Shown piece by piece: positions 7,290 to 16,862 of a stretch of 64,000 bases of DNA (the first letter of the stretch is position 1; every line of letters begins with the position of its first letter). The notes under the pieces were generated by a model that ran no database searches, was not told the origin of the DNA, and saw only the letters and a list, made by a program, of their open reading frames with translations. The stretch comes from an uncultured Anaerolineae bacterium. Its GTDB lineage: Bacteria > Chloroflexota > Anaerolineae > Aggregatilineales > Phototrophicaceae. The position numbers and the translations under genes are program-made. The stretch is taken from positions 124,001-188,000 of the forward strand of contig CALIEB010000002.1 of NCBI GenBank assembly GCA_938022205.1. Reading direction: 5' to 3'.

Positions 7290-7573
7290 CTCTCGTAGTC
7301 AACCGCCACCACGCTGGCGGCGTTTTCGCGGATATACGGCAGCACCGCGACATGTTCGGGGTGCTTGCTGTAGGTCTCCAGTGCCTGAAGGTCAGCAAAG
7401 CGCGAGTAAATGGCAATGTCGTAGGCGCGTTCGGACGGCACGACGTTGATGCCAACTTCGTAGTGCTCGATTTCAGGGATAAGCGCGGGCAGCCGCTGCA
7501 AGCTGTCAACGATGCGCTGTTGCACGTCAGGGTTTTGCTCTTTGAGCTTAATCAACACAATGTGGGTTATCAT
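7286..7573 (-). CDS. Dabb family (stress-responsive alpha/beta barrel) protein
   Basis: Small cytoplasmic protein of 95 residues with the Dabb ferredoxin-like fold. It opens with the family signature ITHIVLIKLKE and continues with EIEHYEVGINVVPSERAYDIAIYSRF and LETYSKHPEH. The in-frame upstream extension has no such signature and runs over the purL promoter region, so ATG 7573 is taken as the start; an AAGGA site precedes it. Members dimerise, and some act as small stress proteins or cyclases. The specific role is unknown. It converges on the MFS gene with a 3-nt overlap. Confidence 0.85.
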   Translation of the reverse strand: MITHIVLIKLKEQNPDVQQRIVDSLQRLPALIPEIEHYEVGINVVPSERAYDIAIYSRFADLQALETYSKHPEHVAVLPYIRENAASVVAVDYES

Positions 7574-7668
7574 AGCAAACAATCCTTGCATTGTCGGGCA
7601 AACTTTTGTGTAATAAGGCTCTATTTTAGCGCACCATCTCCTTGTTTCACCATAGAGAGTAAAGATAA

Positions 7669-10600
7669 GTGACACCAACGCATCGCATTACCGTTTTTCC
7701 GAAGGACGCGCAGCACAGCGCGCTCGTGGAGACCGCACATCAACGCCGCGTCCACGCGCTTACGGGCTGTCTTAATGCCCGTATTTTTTTTGTGGCGGGC
7801 GACCTTAGTGAAGCAGACTTGCATCGTGTCGCGCAAACGCTGCTCGCTGACCCTATCACCGAAAGCTATAGGCTTGGCACGTGGCAGCCTGACGGCGCGC
7901 CCTTTGTTGAAGTGACGTTCTTGGCGGGTGTCACCGACCCCGTCGGTGAGAGTTTGCTGCGTGCCTTGCAGCAGTTTGGTATCGCTGCCACCGCTGCCGC
8001 CAGCGGGCAGCACTACGCGCTGACCGGCGCGCTCAGCGAGGGTGATCTTGTGCGCCTCGCGGAGGACATGTTCGCCAACACAGTCATTCAACGCTACGCT
8101 ATCAACCGCTTCATTGAGCCGCCCTTTGTTCCCACCGAAGTGGGCGATGGCTACGTCGAGACGATTGCCATCCGCGAAGCAGACGACGACGCGCTGCTAG
8201 CCATCAGCAAGGCGCGCCGCCTGTCGTTAGATTTGGCGGAAATGCAAGCCATTCGCGCCTACTACCGCGCCGAAGGGCGTGATGCCACCGACGTGGAGCT
8301 AGAGACGCTAGCGCAGACGTGGAGCGAACACTGTGTGCATAAGACCTTTCGCGCCACGATTGACTATAGCGACCACACAGGCGCGCAGGAGACCATTCAC
8401 GGGCTGCTCAAGACCTACATTCGCGCCGCCACCGACACACTCAACAAGCCGTTCGTGCGCAGCGCGTTCGTCGACAACGCGGGCATCATCGCCTTTGACG
8501 AGACGTTTGACCTCGCGTTCAAAGCAGAGACGCACAATCATCCGTCCGCCTTAGAGCCGTTTGGCGGCGCAAATACCGGCGTGGGCGGCGTAGTGCGCGA
8601 CATCTTAGGCGTGTCAGCGCGCCCTATCGCCAACACGGACGTGCTGTGTTTCGGCATGCCTGACCTGCCCGATGACGCGCTGCTAGCGGGCGTGCTGCAT
8701 CCGGGCCGCGTCGCCGATGGGGTCATTCACGGCGTAGAAGATTACGGCAACAAGATGGGCATTCCTACCGTCAACGGTGCGATTGTCTATCATCACGGCT
8801 ACACCGCCAACCCGCTCGTGTTTTGCGGCTGTGTGGGCATTCTGCCGCACGGCACCCACCCTACTGAAGCCCAAGATGGCGATTACATCGTGCTAATTGG
8901 CGGGCGCACAGGACGCGATGGGCTGCGCGGCGCAACCTTCAGCAGCATGGAGATGGACACTGAGACCAGCACAATCGCCAGCGTGAGCGTGCAAATCGGG
9001 CATCCCATCCACGAGAAGCAGGTGCAAGAGGTCATCTTGCGCGCGCGTGACGAACGCCTTTACCATGCCATTACCGACTGCGGCGCGGGTGGGCTGTCGT
9101 CGGCGGTCGGCGAGATGGGCAAGCATTTGGGCGCGGAAGTTGAGCTTGCCAGCGTGCCGCTTAAATACAGCGGCTTGCGCCCTTGGGAGATTTGGCTGAG
9201 CGAAGCGCAGGAGCGCATGGTGCTAGCCGTCGCGCCCGAACACTGGGAGCGGCTATGTGCTGTCGCCAAAGGGCAAGACGTAGAGATTACGCACATTGGC
9301 ACGTTCCACGCCACAGGCAAGCTAACGCTAAACTACGAAGGGCGCAAGATTAGCGAGCTAGCCATGCACTTTCTGCATGAGGGCATTCCTACGCGCCACC
9401 TTAAGGCACATTGGGCGGGCGACCCCACGCCAGCACAAACCGCGCCTGCTGTGCTTGCGCCGCAAGACGCGCTGCTGGCACTGTTGGCGCATCCCAACAT
9501 TCGCAGCCGCGAGGACGTGGTACGCCGCTATGACCACGAAGTACAGGGCGGCACGGTCGTTAAGCCGTTCGTTGGCGTAGGTGCGCACGGTCACAGCGAC
9601 GGCGCGGTCATTGTGCCGCTGGACAGCAAGCATCGCGCCGACGAGGCGGGGCGCGTGCGTGGCTTCGCGTTAAGCAACGGCATTTGCCCGCAGTACAGCC
9701 ACCGCGACCCTTATCGCATGGCGTGGCTAGCGGTTGATGAGGCCATGCGCAACCTAATCGCTATCGGCGCAGACCCCGACCAAGTTGCCATTCTCGACAA
9801 TTTCTGTTGGGGCAACCCCACCCTACCCGACCGCTTGGGCGCGCTGGTGCTGACCGCTAAGGGTTGTTATGACGCGGCACTCGCCTACGGAACGCCCTAC
9901 ATCAGCGGCAAGGACAGCCTCAACAACGAATACGCCGACGCGGACGGCACGCGCCACGCCATTCCGGGCACGCTGCTCATCAGTGCCATTGGCATTGTGC
10001 CTGACGTGCGCCAGACCGTCACCAGCGACCTGAAGCACGCGGGCAGCGCGCTCTATGTTATCGGCAAGCTGGGCGAAGCGTTGGGCGAGAGCCACTATCA
10101 CCGCGTACAGGGTATCACAGGCGGCGCGTTGCCCGAACTAAGCGACGCGCCGTTAGCAACGCTGCGCGGCTTATATCGCGCCATTCAGGCGGGGGTCGTG
10201 CGCGCTTGCCATGACATCAGCGAGGGCGGGCTTGCCGTCGCGCTGGCGGAGATGTGCATCGGCGGGCAACTCGGCGCGCAAGTCACCGTCGCCAGCACCG
10301 CCGCCTTGTTCGCCGAAAGCCCAACCTGCTTCGTCGTCGAAGCTGCAACGACGGACGAGGCGCGCCTGCGCGAGCTGCTCGGCAACGTACCACACGCGCG
10401 CATTGGCGACGTACATGCCAGAGCGCGCTTGACCATCACCGACAACGCAGGCAAGTCGCTTATCGCGCTGGATGTTGCCGCATTGGAGCGCGCCTGGCGT
10501 AACGTGAGCGACGTGCCTAGTCAGCCCGCACCCGCGCCGCTGCCCGTCCGGTCGCAACACACGCCCAAGACGCGCACCACGCCACCGCGCGCGCTCATCC

Positions 10601-11352
10601 TGCACGCCAACGGCACGAACCGTGACCGCGACGCGGCGTTGGCATGTGAGCTGGCAGGCGCGTCCGCCGAGATTGTCCACATCAACCAGCTCATCAGCGG
10701 CGAGCGCGCTCTTGCCGCCTACGACCTGCTTGTTATTGCGGGCGGCTTCTCCTACGGTGACGACTTGGGCGCAGGGCAGCTGTGGGCGCAAGACCTGCGC
10801 CATTACTTCCGCGCCGACTTGCAGGCGTTCGCGCAAGCAGGCAAGCCTATCTTAGGCATTTGCAACGGCTTTCAAGTGCTAGTCAAGAGCGGGCTGCTGC
10901 CTGATGCCAACTTTGCGCAGGGGGATGCCCGCCGCGCCACGCTCACGTACAACGCCAGCGGACATTTCGAGTGCCGCTGGGTATCGCTGCAGCCCGTTGC
11001 ACACAGCACCAGCCTATTCACGCAGGGGCTGAGCGAGCGCATCCTCTGCCCTGTGGCACATGGCGAGGGGCGCGTGGTGCTGCGCGACGAAGCAACCTAC
11101 ACTGACCTTTGGCAAAGCGGACAAATCGCCCTACAATACAGCGATGACAGCGGGCAGCTCGGCGGCTATCCGTACAATCCTAACGGCTCGGTGGGCGGTA
11201 TCGCCGCACTGTGCAGTCCGTCGGGCAACGTCATGGGCTTGATGCCGCACCCCGAGAACCACGTGTTCGCGTGGCAGCACCCGCGCTATCATCGCGGCGA
11301 ACGCGGTGGCTTGGGGCTTGCGCTGTTCGAAAATGCCGTAAAGTTTGCGTGA
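7669..11352 (+). CDS. purL: Phosphoribosylformylglycinamidine synthase, PurS-PurS-PurL-PurQ fusion
   Basis: Fourth step of IMP synthesis: FGAR + Gln + ATP to FGAM. The 1227-residue chain carries two PurS-like modules (about 1-80 and 80-155; ADPITESYRLGT, ANTVIQRYAINR), then the PurL synthetase (about 165-960), then a class I glutaminase (about 975-1227). PurL motifs seen: TWSEHCVHKTF, KAETHNHPSALEPFGGANTGVGGVVRD and FCWGNPTLPDRLG. The glutaminase has nucleophile Cys in GICNGFQVL and a HPEN segment. It replaces the separate PurS, PurL and PurQ subunits with one channelled enzyme. GTG start at 7669 with a weak ribosome site. First gene of the purine operon; purC follows after 7 nt. Confidence 0.95.
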   Translation: MTPTHRITVFPKDAQHSALVETAHQRRVHALTGCLNARIFFVAGDLSEADLHRVAQTLLADPITESYRLGTWQPDGAPFVEVTFLAGVTDPVGESLLRALQQFGIAATAAASGQHYALTGALSEGDLVRLAEDMFANTVIQRYAINRFIEPPFVPTEVGDGYVETIAIREADDDALLAISKARRLSLDLAEMQAIRAYYRAEGRDATDVELETLAQTWSEHCVHKTFRATIDYSDHTGAQETIHGLLKTYIRAATDTLNKPFVRSAFVDNAGIIAFDETFDLAFKAETHNHPSALEPFGGANTGVGGVVRDILGVSARPIANTDVLCFGMPDLPDDALLAGVLHPGRVADGVIHGVEDYGNKMGIPTVNGAIVYHHGYTANPLVFCGCVGILPHGTHPTEAQDGDYIVLIGGRTGRDGLRGATFSSMEMDTETSTIASVSVQIGHPIHEKQVQEVILRARDERLYHAITDCGAGGLSSAVGEMGKHLGAEVELASVPLKYSGLRPWEIWLSEAQERMVLAVAPEHWERLCAVAKGQDVEITHIGTFHATGKLTLNYEGRKISELAMHFLHEGIPTRHLKAHWAGDPTPAQTAPAVLAPQDALLALLAHPNIRSREDVVRRYDHEVQGGTVVKPFVGVGAHGHSDGAVIVPLDSKHRADEAGRVRGFALSNGICPQYSHRDPYRMAWLAVDEAMRNLIAIGADPDQVAILDNFCWGNPTLPDRLGALVLTAKGCYDAALAYGTPYISGKDSLNNEYADADGTRHAIPGTLLISAIGIVPDVRQTVTSDLKHAGSALYVIGKLGEALGESHYHRVQGITGGALPELSDAPLATLRGLYRAIQAGVVRACHDISEGGLAVALAEMCIGGQLGAQVTVASTAALFAESPTCFVVEAATTDEARLRELLGNVPHARIGDVHARARLTITDNAGKSLIALDVAALERAWRNVSDVPSQPAPAPLPVRSQHTPKTRTTPPRALILHANGTNRDRDAALACELAGASAEIVHINQLISGERALAAYDLLVIAGGFSYGDDLGAGQLWAQDLRHYFRADLQAFAQAGKPILGICNGFQVLVKSGLLPDANFAQGDARRATLTYNASGHFECRWVSLQPVAHSTSLFTQGLSERILCPVAHGEGRVVLRDEATYTDLWQSGQIALQYSDDSGQLGGYPYNPNGSVGGIAALCSPSGNVMGLMPHPENHVFAWQHPRYHRGERGGLGLALFENAVKFA

Positions 11353-11359
11353 GGACGCT

Positions 11360-12310
11360 ATGCTGACCCACGAAGCCCTCTTACAAGCTCTGCCGTATGC
11401 TTTAGACAGCGTCGACCTGCCGACGCTTGGCACACTCCAACGCGGCAAGGTACGCGACAGCTACCTGCGCGAAGACGAGCGCATCCTCATCACAACCGAC
11501 CGTGTCTCGGCATTCGACCGCGTGCTGGGGCTTATTCCCTACAAGGGGCAGGTTCTTAATCAGCTCAGCGCGTGGTGGTTCGCACAAACCGCGCACATCG
11601 TGCCGAACCACGTGCGCAGTGTGCCAGACCCCAACGTGACGATTGCCGTCAACGCCAAGCCGCTGCCTGTGGAAATTGTCGTGCGCGGCTACATCACCGG
11701 CGTGACCAGCACCTCGCTGTGGACGCTGTACGAGAAGGGTGAACGTGCGCCCTACGGCGTGCCGCTGCCCGAAGGGTTGCGGAAGAACGACCCGCTGCCC
11801 CAACCTATCCTCACGCCGACGACCAAAGCGCAAGACGGCGCGCACGATGCCATCATCACGCCTGACGAGATTGTAGCGCGGGGCTTAGTCAGCCGTGAAC
11901 GCTGGCAAGAGGTAGCAAATGCCGCGCTGGAACTGTTCGCTGAAGGACAGCGGCTAGCTGCTGATGCTGGGCTAATTTTGGTCGACACTAAGTATGAGTT
12001 TGGCATTGTCGACGGGCAGCTAACGCTCATTGATGAGGTTCACACGCCCGACAGCAGCCGCTTTTGGGCGCAAGAAGCCTACGCCAGCGGCAAGCCCGAA
12101 AGCCTTTCTAAGGAATTTCTGCGCGAGTGGTTCGTCGCGCAAGGCTATCGTGGCGAAGGCGCGCCGCCTATCATGCCCGCCGAGTTCGTCGCGCAGGTCG
12201 CGCAACGCTACATTCGCCTTTACGAGCAGCTCACGGGGCTGACGTTTCACCCCGCGCCCCTGCCTGCTCAAGACCGCATCGCTCGCACGCTAAGCGCGTA
12301 TTATGCTTAG
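11360..12310 (+). CDS. purC: Phosphoribosylaminoimidazole-succinocarboxamide synthase
   Basis: SAICAR synthetase of 316 residues, joining CAIR and aspartate with ATP. Seen: GKVRDSYLREDERILITTDRVSAFDRVL at the N terminus, PVEIVVRGYITGVTSTSLW, and LTLIDEVHTPDSSRFW near the C terminus with the Asp/Glu metal ligands. The longer family form (about 300 residues, as in yeast Ade1) rather than the 240-residue E. coli form. The ATG at 11360 follows GAGGA; an in-frame GTG 5 codons upstream overlaps the purL end and is less likely. It overlaps no purF coding if purF starts at 12336 (25-nt gap). Confidence 0.95.
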   Translation: MLTHEALLQALPYALDSVDLPTLGTLQRGKVRDSYLREDERILITTDRVSAFDRVLGLIPYKGQVLNQLSAWWFAQTAHIVPNHVRSVPDPNVTIAVNAKPLPVEIVVRGYITGVTSTSLWTLYEKGERAPYGVPLPEGLRKNDPLPQPILTPTTKAQDGAHDAIITPDEIVARGLVSRERWQEVANAALELFAEGQRLAADAGLILVDTKYEFGIVDGQLTLIDEVHTPDSSRFWAQEAYASGKPESLSKEFLREWFVAQGYRGEGAPPIMPAEFVAQVAQRYIRLYEQLTGLTFHPAPLPAQDRIARTLSAYYA

Positions 12311-12335
12311 CTTGAAACACGCAGTAAGGGAGACC

Positions 12336-13838
12336 ATGAGCAACATCAGCTTTCAAGACTATCTCGAGGATAAACCGCGTGAAGAGTGTGGCGTGTTCGC
12401 GGTGTACGCGCCCAGCCGCGACGTGGCACGCTTGACCTACTTCGGGCTATACGCCCTGCAACATCGCGGGCAAGAAGCGGCGGGCATTGTCGCTTGCGAT
12501 GGACGGCGCGCCCACAGCCACAAAGGGCTAGGGCTTGTGTCGCAGGTGTTCAATGAAGACAATCTCAGTCCGCTCAAAGGACATCTAGCGATTGGGCATA
12601 ACCGCTACTCCACCACAGGCGGTCAGCACTTGCGCAACACCCAGCCCTACCTCATCGAAACGATGAACGGTCCCTTAGGGCTGGCACACAACGGCAACCT
12701 GACCAACGCGCTCGAGCTGCGGCAAATCTTGCTCAAGCGCGGCGTGGGCTTGTCTTCGACCAGTGACACCGAAATGATGACGCAAATTCTCGGTGCGCCC
12801 GTTGAGGTCTGGGAGGCAGAAGGGCTGCACGTGCAGCACGACCCCGATGACTTGTGGATTGCGCGTATTCGCGCCATGATGCAGATTGTCAAAGGCGCGT
12901 ACTCAATTGTGCTGCTCACGCGCGATGCCATCTACGCGGTGCGTGACCCGCACGGGCTGCGTCCGCTAAGTCTAGGCAAGCTCCCCGAAGGCTACGTGGT
13001 CGCTAGCGAGACCTGCGCCATGAGTACTATCGGCGCGGAATACTTGCGCTACGTCAATCCGGGCGAGATTGTGCGCATCGACAGTCGCGGTATCACCACG
13101 TTTGAAGGCATTACGCCCGCACCTAAGCGCGCGCTGTGCGTGTTTGAGTTCGTTTACTTTGCGCGCCCGGATTCGCTGTTAGACGGGCAAATGCTGCACA
13201 AAATTCGCCAGTACATGGGGCGCAAGTTGGCAGAAGAAGCACCTGCCGACGCGGACATTGTCATCGGCGTGCCGGACTCCGCCACGCCCGCCGCTATTGG
13301 TTACAGCATTCAGTCCGGCTTGACCTTCAGCGAAGGGTTGACCAAGAACCGCTACATTGGGCGCACCTTCATTCAACCGGAAGAGGTGCTGCGCCAGCAG
13401 AGCGTGACGCTCAAGTACAACGCGCTCACTTCAAACTTAGAGGGCAAGCGCGTGGTGCTGGTCGATGACAGCATCGTGCGCGGCAACACGTCGCGCCCGC
13501 TGGTACAGTTGCTGCGCGAGGGCGGCGCGAAAGAGGTGCATGTGCGCGTGTCGTCGCCGCCCGTGCGCCACCCGTGTTTCATGGGCGTGGACATGGCGAC
13601 CTATAAAGAGCTGATTGCGGCAAAACTGAGCATTGACGAGATTTGCCAGCACATCGGCGCGGACAGCCTTGACTATCTCAGCCTAAGCGGGATGCTTGAC
13701 GCTATCGCTGCCGCTGTTGGCTTCCGCAACAATTACTGCACCGCCTGCTTCAGCGGCGAATATCCTATCACCATTCCTGATTGGTTATTCGCAGAAGAGC
13801 GCGACAAGCTGTTATTTGAAGGCATGTGGGGAGCATAA
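12336..13838 (+). CDS. purF: Amidophosphoribosyltransferase
   Basis: First committed step of purine synthesis: PRPP + Gln to phosphoribosylamine. 500 residues. Nucleophile Cys18 in REECGVFAVY follows a 17-residue propeptide that must be cleaved. N-terminal Ntn glutaminase (about 18-250), then the PRTase domain with the PRPP loop VVLVDDSIVRGNTS. CTACFSGEYP near the C terminus carries the paired cysteines of the B. subtilis-type [4Fe-4S] enzyme, so an oxygen-sensitive cluster is expected. The ATG at 12336 has an AAGGGAG site; the upstream in-frame ATG at 12303 overlaps purC and has none. Two nt separate it from purDM. Confidence 0.95.
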   Translation: MSNISFQDYLEDKPREECGVFAVYAPSRDVARLTYFGLYALQHRGQEAAGIVACDGRRAHSHKGLGLVSQVFNEDNLSPLKGHLAIGHNRYSTTGGQHLRNTQPYLIETMNGPLGLAHNGNLTNALELRQILLKRGVGLSSTSDTEMMTQILGAPVEVWEAEGLHVQHDPDDLWIARIRAMMQIVKGAYSIVLLTRDAIYAVRDPHGLRPLSLGKLPEGYVVASETCAMSTIGAEYLRYVNPGEIVRIDSRGITTFEGITPAPKRALCVFEFVYFARPDSLLDGQMLHKIRQYMGRKLAEEAPADADIVIGVPDSATPAAIGYSIQSGLTFSEGLTKNRYIGRTFIQPEEVLRQQSVTLKYNALTSNLEGKRVVLVDDSIVRGNTSRPLVQLLREGGAKEVHVRVSSPPVRHPCFMGVDMATYKELIAAKLSIDEICQHIGADSLDYLSLSGMLDAIAAAVGFRNNYCTACFSGEYPITIPDWLFAEERDKLLFEGMWGA

Positions 13839-13840
13839 CG

Positions 13841-16168
13841 ATGCACGTACTCGTCGTAGGGAGCGGTGGACGCGAGCATGCGCTGGCGTGGGCGATTTCG
13901 CGCTCGCCGCAAGTTACACAGGTGTACGTGGCGACAGGCAATGCGGGGACAACGTGGCAAGCCGGTGACCGCAAGGGGCTAGCGGTGGGTGCGCCTTGCC
14001 AAAACGTGCCAATTGCCAGCGAGGATATTGACGGACTGCTGCGCTTTGCCCAAGAGAACGCCGTCGCGCTCACGGTTGTGGGACCCGAGCAGCCGCTGGT
14101 CAACGGCATTGTAGACCGGTTTCAAGCGCACGGGCTGCGCATTTTCGGGCCCAAGCAAGCGGCGGCACGGCTTGAAGGCAGCAAAGCCTTCGCCAAACGC
14201 TTCATGAGCGACAACAATATTCCGACTGCTGATTACGCCATCTTTCACGACCTTTACAGCGCGCAGTCCTATATTCGCGCCATCAATCGTCCGTTGGTCG
14301 TCAAAGCGGACGGGTTAGCGGCGGGCAAGGGGGTCATCGTTTGTGACACAACCGAGCAGGCTCTCACCGCCGCACAGCACATCATGGCAGAGCGAGCCTT
14401 TGGCAAGGCAGGCGAAGTTGTGGTCGTCGAGGAACGCTTGTCAGGGCGCGAAATCTCCGTGCTAGCGTTTTGCGATGGCAAGACTGCTAAGCCAATGCTA
14501 GTGGCACGCGACCACAAGCGCGCCTTAGACGGCGACAAAGGGTTGAACACGGGCGGCATGGGCGCGATTGCCCCCGCCCCCGACATCAAGCCCGCCCTCG
14601 TTGCCGAAGCCATGCAGCGCATCGTACAGCCCACGTTAGACGGCATGAACGCGCTCGGTACGCCGTTCGTCGGCGTGCTGTTCGTCGGCATCATGCTCGC
14701 ACCAAAGGGCATGATGACGCTAGAGTTCAACTGCCGCTTTGGCGACCCAGAGGCACAAGCTATCTTGCCGCTGCTGCAGACCGACCTTGTGGACGTTCTG
14801 AATGCCTGTATCGACGGCACGCTAGTCGACTTAGAGCTAAGTTGGAGCGACCAGAGCTGCGCGGCGGTGGTGCTTGCCAGCGGCGGCTACCCCAACGATT
14901 TCAAGCGCGGGTATCCCATTCAAGGGCTAGAAAAGCCGCATGACACCGCACACAACCTGTTTTTCCACGCTGGCACAAGTGTACACGACGGGCGCATCGT
15001 CACCAGCGGCGGGCGTGTGCTAGCGGCGGTAGGCATCGGGCGCGACCTTGACAGCGCGCTAGAACGCGCCTATCACCTTGCTAATACGGTCTATTTTGAG
15101 CGCATGCACTACCGGCGCGACATCGGCAAGACTGTCCCCTTTATCCCCAGCCACTACGCGCAGGCAGGCGTAGACATTGACGCAGGGCAGCGCGCGGTCG
15201 AACTAATCAAAGAGAGCGTGCGCGCCACGTACAACGCCAACGTGCTGTCGGACTTAGGCAGCTTTGGTGGCTTGTTTGCGGTTGACTTTCTGAAATCCTA
15301 CGAAAACCCCGTGCTAGTAGCTTCGACAGATGGCGTTGGCACAAAAACTAAAGTGGCTAGCTACATGCAAAAGTGGGACAGCATTGGGCAAGACCTCGTC
15401 AATCACTGCATTAACGACATCTTAGTGCAAGGGGCAACGCCACTGTTCTTCATGGATTACGTTGCTAGCAGCAAGCTGCACCCCAACATTGTCGCCACGA
15501 TTGTGAAGGGCATGGCGTATGCCTGCCGCGTGAACGGCTGTGCGCTCTTGGGCGGTGAAACCGCTGAAATGCCCGCCGTCTACCTCGATGGGGAAGTCGA
15601 CATTGTTGGCACGATTGTTGGTGTGGTCGACCGCCGTGACCTTGTGAGCGGGGCGCGTATCCAAGAGGGCGATGCGATTATCAGCTTGCCCTCCAGCGGG
15701 CTACACACCAACGGCTACTCGCTGGCGCGACAGGTGCTGCGCGCGCAAGATTGGCACAAACACGACCCACGCTTAGGCATGAGCATCGGGCAGGCTTTGC
15801 TGGCGGTGCATCGCGCCTATTTACACGACTATCGCGCTATGCTGTCGCTAAATGTCGACATCAAGGGCATGGCGCATATCACGGGCGGCGGCGTTGTCGA
15901 TAACCTGCCGCGCATTTTGCCTGAAGGGGTGGGCGCAAAGCTCTTCAAAGGCACGTGGGACGTGCCGCCCATCTTCAGCCTCATCCAAGAGCTAGGCGGC
16001 ATTGACGACGAAGAGATGTATCGTGTCTTTAACATGGGGCTGGGGATGCTGTTTGTGCTGCCGCCGCAAGATGTCGCGCGCGTATTGAAGACACTGCCCG
16101 AAGCGCGCCATGTCGGCATTATTCAGCGTGGCAAGCAAGAAGTCTGCTTCGAGAAAGCGAGCGGCTAA
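13841..16168 (+). CDS. purD-purM: Bifunctional GAR synthetase / AIR synthetase (PurD-PurM fusion)
   Basis: A single 775-residue chain with two purine enzymes. Residues 1-430 are PurD: VVGSGGREHALAW at the N terminus, KADGLAAGKGV (ATP-grasp), NTGGMGAIAPAPD and LEFNCRFGDPEAQ. Residues 435-775 are PurM: YAQAGVDIDAGQRAV, STDGVGTKTKVA, QDLVNHCINDILVQGA, LLGGETAEMP, and HITGGGVVDNLPRIL. The junction is a linker of only a few residues and the reading frame is open throughout, so this is a true fusion. purN follows 3 nt later. The order GARS-AIRS-GART is that of the eukaryotic trifunctional GART protein. ATG 13841 has a GGGGAG site. Confidence 0.95.
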   Translation: MHVLVVGSGGREHALAWAISRSPQVTQVYVATGNAGTTWQAGDRKGLAVGAPCQNVPIASEDIDGLLRFAQENAVALTVVGPEQPLVNGIVDRFQAHGLRIFGPKQAAARLEGSKAFAKRFMSDNNIPTADYAIFHDLYSAQSYIRAINRPLVVKADGLAAGKGVIVCDTTEQALTAAQHIMAERAFGKAGEVVVVEERLSGREISVLAFCDGKTAKPMLVARDHKRALDGDKGLNTGGMGAIAPAPDIKPALVAEAMQRIVQPTLDGMNALGTPFVGVLFVGIMLAPKGMMTLEFNCRFGDPEAQAILPLLQTDLVDVLNACIDGTLVDLELSWSDQSCAAVVLASGGYPNDFKRGYPIQGLEKPHDTAHNLFFHAGTSVHDGRIVTSGGRVLAAVGIGRDLDSALERAYHLANTVYFERMHYRRDIGKTVPFIPSHYAQAGVDIDAGQRAVELIKESVRATYNANVLSDLGSFGGLFAVDFLKSYENPVLVASTDGVGTKTKVASYMQKWDSIGQDLVNHCINDILVQGATPLFFMDYVASSKLHPNIVATIVKGMAYACRVNGCALLGGETAEMPAVYLDGEVDIVGTIVGVVDRRDLVSGARIQEGDAIISLPSSGLHTNGYSLARQVLRAQDWHKHDPRLGMSIGQALLAVHRAYLHDYRAMLSLNVDIKGMAHITGGGVVDNLPRILPEGVGAKLFKGTWDVPPIFSLIQELGGIDDEEMYRVFNMGLGMLFVLPPQDVARVLKTLPEARHVGIIQRGKQEVCFEKASG

Positions 16169-16171
16169 ACC

Positions 16172-16768
16172 ATGCGCCTCGCCGTCCTTATCAGCGGAAA
16201 TGGCTCTAACCTGCAAGCCCTCATCGACGCAATAGAGGCGCAAACGCTAGGCGCACAAATTGTGCTGGTGGTCTCCAATCGCCGCGAGGCGTATGGGCTG
16301 GTACGCGCGCGCCAACACGGACTAGAGACACTGTACTTCCCCATCAAACCCTACCGTGAGCGCGGGCAAAGCCGCGAAGCCTACGACGCAGACCTTGCCG
16401 CCCGCGTGCGCGCCTATGCGCCTGACGTAGTGGTACTAGCGGGCTGGATGCACATCCTTTCACCCGCCTTTCTCGACGTTTTTGCCGGGCGCGTTATCAA
16501 TTTACACCCCGCCCTGCCCAACGCCTTCAACGGTGTCAACGCCATTGAGCGCGCTTGGCAAGCCTACCAAGCCGGAGAAATCGACCATAGCGGTGTGATG
16601 GTGCATTACGCGATACCTGAAGTTGACGCGGGGGCGGTCATTGTGCAAGAGCGCGTGCCGTTCTTGCCTGACGACACGTTCGAGCAGTTTGCGGCACGCA
16701 TACACGCCACCGAACACCGTCTCATCGTCGAGGCAGTGCGCCGCCTTGCTGAGGTATTAAAGTCCTAG
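16172..16768 (+). CDS. purN: Phosphoribosylglycinamide formyltransferase
   Basis: 10-formyl-THF-dependent GAR transformylase of 198 residues. Seen: ISGNGSNLQALIDAI at the N terminus, INLHPALPNAFNGVNAIERAW with the catalytic Asn and His, the HSGVMVHYAIPEVDAGAVI segment with the catalytic Asp, and the usual length. The substrate-loop version HPALPNAFNG differs from E. coli (HPSLLPAF) and is nearer to the fungal/other-bacterial branch. Last gene of the purine operon, 3 nt behind purDM. Its last four codons and stop lie in a 37-bp repeat that recurs 73 bp further on at the end of the converging kinase gene. Confidence 0.95.
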   Translation: MRLAVLISGNGSNLQALIDAIEAQTLGAQIVLVVSNRREAYGLVRARQHGLETLYFPIKPYRERGQSREAYDADLAARVRAYAPDVVVLAGWMHILSPAFLDVFAGRVINLHPALPNAFNGVNAIERAWQAYQAGEIDHSGVMVHYAIPEVDAGAVIVQERVPFLPDDTFEQFAARIHATEHRLIVEAVRRLAEVLKS

Positions 16769-16862
16769 CAAAGCGTTAACCCTTGCAAATCTATTGTGTA
16801 TCAGCAAGTGAGGTCGGCACGTGGTGGTATTAAAGTCCTAGCAAAGCGTTAACCGTTGCAAA
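16753..16862. repeat. Pair of 37-bp direct repeats, 73-bp period
   Basis: Copies at 16753-16789 and 16826-16862 match in 36 of 37 positions (C versus G near the end). The first copy encodes the last codons of purN; the second covers the last codons and stop of the converging kinase gene. The 36-bp spacer is not repeated. It looks like a local duplication of a former overlap between convergent 3' ends. Confidence 0.85.

Noticed and set aside
10171-10836. 221-codon minus-strand open frame
   Set aside because: Antisense to purL, which has continuous family motifs there.
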